The notes under the pieces were generated by a model. That model did no database searches. It was not told where the DNA came from and worked only from the letters and a program-made list of their open reading frames with translations. A stretch of 7,830 nucleotides of DNA from Dehalococcoidia bacterium (GTDB taxonomy: Bacteria > Chloroflexota > Dehalococcoidia > GIF9 > AB-539-J10): assembly GCA_018399375.1 (NCBI GenBank), contig JAGYOV010000036.1:1-7830 (forward strand), read 5' to 3'. Positions 4,254 through 7,830 of this stretch are shown here, in pieces. How positions within the stretch are numbered: position 1 is the stretch's first letter; the number at the start of each line of letters is the position of its first letter. The position numbers and the translations under genes were made by a program.

Positions 4254-6472
4254 TTAAAAGGACGGTATGCATGTGGTGCCACGACCATTGCAAGGTAGAA
4301 GTGCATATTGAAAATGGGCGGCTCGTTCGCGTCGAAGAAGACAAAGAACATCCTCGTAGCGCTATATTGAAACCCACCGTCCGGGCCTGCCCTAGGGCTC
4401 GCGCTGCTGCCGAATGGTTTTATCATCCCGATCGCTTGAGCTACCCCCTTAAAAGGAGTGGAGATCGTGGGGAGGGGAAGTGGCAGAGAATATCGTGGGA
4501 GCAGGCGTTGGATGAAATTGCCTCCAAATTGGAGGATGTGAGAAAGGAATATGGAGCGGAAGCTGTTGCTACCAGCAGCGGTACGTACAGGACTCACGAC
4601 GAGTACCGGCGCAGGTTTTTCAACCTCTTTGGCACTCCCAATTGTATTGGGCAGGGGCATATTTGTTGGGGCATAAATAATATGGTATCCACTGCACTCA
4701 GTGGCCTGTGCTGCAATGCGGTCACTCCCCGCCCGGGTATAACGAAGTGTGTTCTCCTCATAGGAACCAATCCTCGGCAGGCGGAGCGTGGCTCGTGGAG
4801 AGCCATTCTCAACGCCAGGAAAGAGGGAGCAAAGATAATTGTGATAGATCCCAGGCGCACGGAAACTGCCGAGTGGGCTGACACATGGTTGCAGTTGAGG
4901 CCCGGCACGGACTGCGCTTTGTTGATGAGCATGATAAACGTCATCCTGGAGGAAGAGCTTTATGATAAAGAATTTGTTGATAAGTGGTGTTATGGCTTCG
5001 ATCAGATGGCGGAGCGAGCCCGGGATTATCCGCCGGATAAAGTAGCTGCCATAACCTGGGTGCCAGCTGAAAAGATCAGAGAAGCTGCCAGGATGTATGC
5101 CATCAATAGACCTGGGATATCTTTTAACTACATGGGCGTAGAGCAACAGGCCAATGTGGTGCAGGCGCTGCATGCTCGGTTCATTCTATCTGCGATCACC
5201 GGTAATATCGATGTTAGAGGAGGTGATATAGGTCGTCCGCCCACGCAGGGTTATATTTCTGAATCCGAAATTGAGCTCGGCGACAAATTACCCCGGGAAC
5301 AGAAGCTAAAACAGATTGGATCCGATCGGTTCAAGCTCCTTTCCTGGGAAGGGTATGACATGATCCAGAGCAACGTGGAGAGGGTATGGGGGCGCCGTCT
5401 TCCGGAGACTCACCACTGTTTTGCTCATGCTCCAAGCGTATTTCGTGCAATGCTCACGGGGCAGCCTTATCCCATCAGGGCCATGATCTCTGCGTCCAGC
5501 AATCCCCTGCTTACCATGCCCAATACTGACATGGTATATCGGGCTATTAAGAGCCTGGACCTGTATGTAGTTATGGATTTCTGGCTTACGCCCAGCGCCG
5601 AACTGGCTGATTATGTTTTGCCAGCTGCCTCGTGGTTGGAAAGGCCCTGTCTTTCCACTGCCTGTGACACTGCTGGATTTATTGATGGAGGGGAGGCTCC
5701 TTTACCGGCGGTAAAAGAAGGCGAGTATGATAGAAGAACTGATTATGATCTCTGGAGGGGTTTAGGTGTGCGGCTGGGGCAGGAAGAGTACTGGCCATGG
5801 AAAACTCTGGAAGAGGCCTACGATTACCGCCTGGCACCGCTGGGATATACGTTGAAAGAATTCTCTTCCAGTCTCAACGGCCACTTCGTTCCGAAGGGAG
5901 ATAGTTCCACTCCACTGTATACGGGCAAGAAAAGCTATGAAAAAGTGGGTTTTGCCACCCCGACGGGCAAATTTGAGCTATACTCGACTGTACTGGAAAA
6001 GCTGGGATATGATCCTTTGCCCGTTCACAAAGAGCCTCCCGAGAGTCCGGTCGGGGATATGGAGATTGCCCGAGAATTTCCCCTGGTCTTGATTACAGGC
6101 GGCAGATTTTTGCCCATGTACCATTCGGAACACCGTCAGATTGCTTCCCTGCGCGAGCAGCATCCTGACCCCATTGTCCAGGTTAACCCGCAGAATGCCT
6201 TCGAACTGGGAATTGCTGATGGCGATTGGATATGGATAGAGACGCCTCGAGGGCGTATCAAGCAGAAATGCCAGCTTTCGAAAGGAATCGCCCCCGGTGT
6301 GGTTCATGCTGAGCATGGGTGGTGGTTCCCCGAGATGAGGGCAGAGGAGCCGTCATTGCATGGCTTGTGGATATCTAATATTAACGTAGTTACTGACGAT
6401 AACCCCGATCACTGCAACGAAATAAGCGGTGGCTGGCCACTGAGAGCGCTACTCTGCAAGGTTTACAGGTAA
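4238..6472 (+). CDS. Molybdopterin (bis-PGD) oxidoreductase, acetylene hydratase-related, cytoplasmic
   Basis: This complete 744-residue DMSO-reductase-superfamily protein has an N-terminal [4Fe-4S] motif C11-x2-C14-x3-C18 with C51. The Mo/W ligand is probably C143 in G-Q-G-H-I-C. Cofactor-binding stretches include G176-T-N-P, I203-D-P-R-R-T-E-T-A-E, R221-P-G-T-D and the P-S-A-E-L-A-D-Y-V-L-P (452-462) region. The C-terminal dinucleotide-binding domain covers about 615-744. From memory it aligns along its whole length with Pelobacter acetylene hydratase (about 730 residues), for example M-I-N-V-I-x-E-E-x-L-Y-D-K-E-F-V and L-x-Y-P-L-K. But the catalytic Asp directly after the second cluster Cys is His15 here, so hydratase activity is unlikely. 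There is no Tat signal, and no electron-transfer or membrane-anchor subunit gene adjoins. The start has a strong ribosome binding site. The family is sure; the substrate is unknown. Confidence 0.92.
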   Translation: MSETQVKRTVCMWCHDHCKVEVHIENGRLVRVEEDKEHPRSAILKPTVRACPRARAAAEWFYHPDRLSYPLKRSGDRGEGKWQRISWEQALDEIASKLEDVRKEYGAEAVATSSGTYRTHDEYRRRFFNLFGTPNCIGQGHICWGINNMVSTALSGLCCNAVTPRPGITKCVLLIGTNPRQAERGSWRAILNARKEGAKIIVIDPRRTETAEWADTWLQLRPGTDCALLMSMINVILEEELYDKEFVDKWCYGFDQMAERARDYPPDKVAAITWVPAEKIREAARMYAINRPGISFNYMGVEQQANVVQALHARFILSAITGNIDVRGGDIGRPPTQGYISESEIELGDKLPREQKLKQIGSDRFKLLSWEGYDMIQSNVERVWGRRLPETHHCFAHAPSVFRAMLTGQPYPIRAMISASSNPLLTMPNTDMVYRAIKSLDLYVVMDFWLTPSAELADYVLPAASWLERPCLSTACDTAGFIDGGEAPLPAVKEGEYDRRTDYDLWRGLGVRLGQEEYWPWKTLEEAYDYRLAPLGYTLKEFSSSLNGHFVPKGDSSTPLYTGKKSYEKVGFATPTGKFELYSTVLEKLGYDPLPVHKEPPESPVGDMEIAREFPLVLITGGRFLPMYHSEHRQIASLREQHPDPIVQVNPQNAFELGIADGDWIWIETPRGRIKQKCQLSKGIAPGVVHAEHGWWFPEMRAEEPSLHGLWISNINVVTDDNPDHCNEISGGWPLRALLCKVYR

Positions 6473-6514
6473 GCGCTGTAAATTGCTTCGCCTCTCCCAT
6501 TACGTCAGTAAATG

Positions 6515-6520
6515 TATAAT
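6515..6520 (+). promoter_or_regulatory. Candidate -10 box TATAAT for the ATPase gene
   Basis: A perfect TATAAT lies 81 bases before the ATPase start. No -35 is present at the usual distance (the TTGCTT at 6483-6488 is 26 bases away), so support is partial. If used, the mRNA leader would hold the palindrome at 6558-6571, and the ATPase could be transcribed independently of the Mo enzyme gene. Confidence 0.35.
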
Positions 6521-6557
6521 TCAAGAGAAATTAGCGTCAGGGAGTCTCCATTGCCTT

Positions 6558-6571
6558 CAGGAAGCTTCCTG
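6558..6571. repeat. 14-bp perfect palindrome CAGGAAGCTTCCTG
   Basis: CAGGAAG and CTTCCTG meet with no spacer, 30 bases upstream of the ATPase start and 38 bases after the TATAAT box. As RNA it would give only a five-pair stem with an AGCU loop, so a DNA operator for a dimeric protein is the likelier use. One such palindrome in a window this size is not surprising by chance (expectation about 0.5); its position is the main argument. Confidence 0.45.
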
Positions 6572-6601
6572 GCTGGAAATGCGTAACTGTTGGCAGAAAA
6601 A

Positions 6602-7830
6602 ATGATGTCAGTGAAAAAAACGACATTTTTATGGCACAGTCAAACGCCAGAAGAAGCGCTATTAAGAACGGACTCCTGTGAGAGTGGCCTTACTTCTGAA
6701 GAAGCTGAGAGAAGGCTGGCCCAATATGGAGCCAACGAGCTCGTTGGCAAGAAGAAGCCGTCTCTGGTTAAGGTCTTTTTGCGGCAGTTTCTCAGCCCTC
6801 TAATTTATGTTTTGCTGGCCGCTGGCATTATTTCCCTGGTATCGCAGTTCTTTACCGGCGAAGAGCATTTCATCGATGCCATCGTCATCTTCGGAGTGAT
6901 TATACTCAACGCTGCTATCGGGACGCTCCAGGAAAGTCAGGCTGAGAAAGCGATGGAGTCGTTGCTGAAGATGGCGGCGCCAAAAGCCAAGGTAAGGCGC
7001 GATGGCAGAGTTGAGGTCGTACCTGCACGGGAAATCGTACCGGGAGATATCTTGCTCTTCGAAAGCGGTGATAAAGTTCCTGCGGATGTCAGGTTACTGG
7101 AAAGCGTTAATTTGAAAGTCAACGAATCTGCGCTGACAGGAGAGTCAGTTCCGGTGGAAAAACAAGTTGCTCAGGTGCCAGAGGATGCCATTGTTGCCGA
7201 AAGAGTGAATATGCTCTTTATGAGTACCATTGTCACGGCGGGGCGGGCTACAGGTGTAGCGGTACTTACCGGAATGAAAACTGAAATCGGAAAGATAGCT
7301 ACTGGTCTTGAGGAAGTACAGCAGGAAGAAACGCCTCTGCAGAAGAATATCAAGAAGTTAAGCCGCTACCTGGTTTTTATTTTTCTCGGGGCCTGTGCTC
7401 TTTTGGTGATAGTTGGGCTGCTGCATGGGCTGGAGCTATTTGACCTGTTCATGCTGGCGATCGCAGTCGCCGTTGCGGCCATTCCTGAAGGCCTGCCAGC
7501 GGTAGTTACTATCGTGCTCGCTATCGGCATGCGAGCTATGGCCCGTCGCAATGCCATCGTTCGCAAGCTGGTAGCCGTGGAAACTCTGGGTTCAGCCACG
7601 GTCATTTGCTCCGATAAGACCGGTACGTTAACCTTGAACCAGATGACCGTTCGCAGGCTATATGCTGGCGATAGATATATTGAAGTTACCGGTGAAGGTT
7701 ATCGGCCTGCTGGTGATTTTATTGAGGAGGGGGAAAAGATCAACGCTCAAGAAGATGCCCATCTCGCCTTGCTGCTACGCGCCGGGGCCCTGTGTAATGA
7801 TGCCTCTGTGACGGGGGGGAATGAAAAAAG
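6602..7830 (+). CDS. P-type Ca2+-transporting ATPase, type IIA-like (5' part; truncated by window edge)
   Basis: The first 409 codons are present and the gene runs off the right edge. The order fits a cation P-type ATPase. An N-terminal cation-ATPase domain (T-S-E-E-A-E-R-R-L, 31-39) precedes TM1-2 (about 63-110). The actuator domain has T179-G-E-S182, TM3-4 span about 254-312 with P295-E-G-L-P299, and the phosphorylation site is D338-K-T-G-T-L-T. V-A-A-I-P-E-G-L-P-A and V-E-T-L-G-S-A-T-V-I-C match SERCA/PMR1 pumps, where the Glu of PEGLP binds Ca2+. The TM5-6 residues that settle ion choice lie outside the window. It should export Ca2+ (perhaps Mn2+) across the inner membrane. ATG 6602 is chosen; no good ribosome binding site exists, and ATG 6605, GTG 6611 or TTG 6590 are alternatives. 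The Mo enzyme gene ends 129 bp upstream on the same strand. Confidence 0.92.
   Translation, partial: MMSVKKTTFLWHSQTPEEALLRTDSCESGLTSEEAERRLAQYGANELVGKKKPSLVKVFLRQFLSPLIYVLLAAGIISLVSQFFTGEEHFIDAIVIFGVIILNAAIGTLQESQAEKAMESLLKMAAPKAKVRRDGRVEVVPAREIVPGDILLFESGDKVPADVRLLESVNLKVNESALTGESVPVEKQVAQVPEDAIVAERVNMLFMSTIVTAGRATGVAVLTGMKTEIGKIATGLEEVQQEETPLQKNIKKLSRYLVFIFLGACALLVIVGLLHGLELFDLFMLAIAVAVAAIPEGLPAVVTIVLAIGMRAMARRNAIVRKLVAVETLGSATVICSDKTGTLTLNQMTVRRLYAGDRYIEVTGEGYRPAGDFIEEGEKINAQEDAHLALLLRAGALCNDASVTGGNEK

Noticed and set aside
4217..5173. 318-codon open frame on the minus strand
   Set aside because: It lies antisense to the well-supported Mo/W enzyme gene, and its translation has no recognisable motif or family composition.
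4238..6472. Calling this enzyme acetylene hydratase
   Set aside because: Overall similarity is strong, but the essential Asp after the second cluster cysteine is His here.

Overview
The window comes from a bacterium, most likely a strict or facultative anaerobe. The signs are a molybdenum/tungsten-bis(pterin) enzyme, a two-[4Fe-4S]-cluster protein of the QueG/reductive-dehalogenase superfamily, and a YgbA-type cysteine-rich protein linked elsewhere to nitrosative stress. Genes use Shine-Dalgarno sequences and ATG or TTG starts. The taxon cannot be fixed from the sequence. A Chloroflexota (Dehalococcoidia-like) or Desulfobacterota-like anaerobe is my guess only. There are no tRNA, rRNA, CRISPR or transposase genes.

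Layout: (1) 1-285, minus: 5' part of a PNPOx-like flavin-binding protein that runs off the left edge. (2) 286-538: spacer with an unidentified coding-like fragment (minus), a 12-bp tandem repeat and a hairpin. (3) 539-1000, minus: YfcE/MJ0936-type metallophosphoesterase with a TTG start. (4) 1001-1133: divergent promoter region with an inverted repeat. (5) 1134-1472, plus: YgbA-like protein. (6) 1569-2816, plus: QueG-like double [4Fe-4S] protein, probably TTG start. (7) 2869-3531, minus: class I SAM methyltransferase, convergent with (6). (8) 3532-4237: 706 bp without a secure gene, holding a small minus-strand ORF with a good ribosome binding site, a possible decayed minus-strand reading frame, and short repeats. 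(9) 4238-6472, plus: complete cytoplasmic molybdopterin oxidoreductase related to acetylene hydratase but lacking its catalytic Asp. (10) 6473-6601: spacer with a TATAAT box and a 14-bp palindrome. (11) 6602-7830, plus: 5' part of a P-type Ca2+-ATPase that runs off the right edge.

The genes do not form one obvious pathway. The only plausible co-transcribed pairs are ygbA with the QueG-like gene (96 bp apart) and, less likely, the Mo enzyme with the ATPase (129 bp apart, with its own promoter-like box). The most distinctive items are the orphan Mo/W enzyme with altered active-site signature, the atypical QueG/RdhA relative beside a NO-stress gene, and the coding-like fragments in the two largest spacers.
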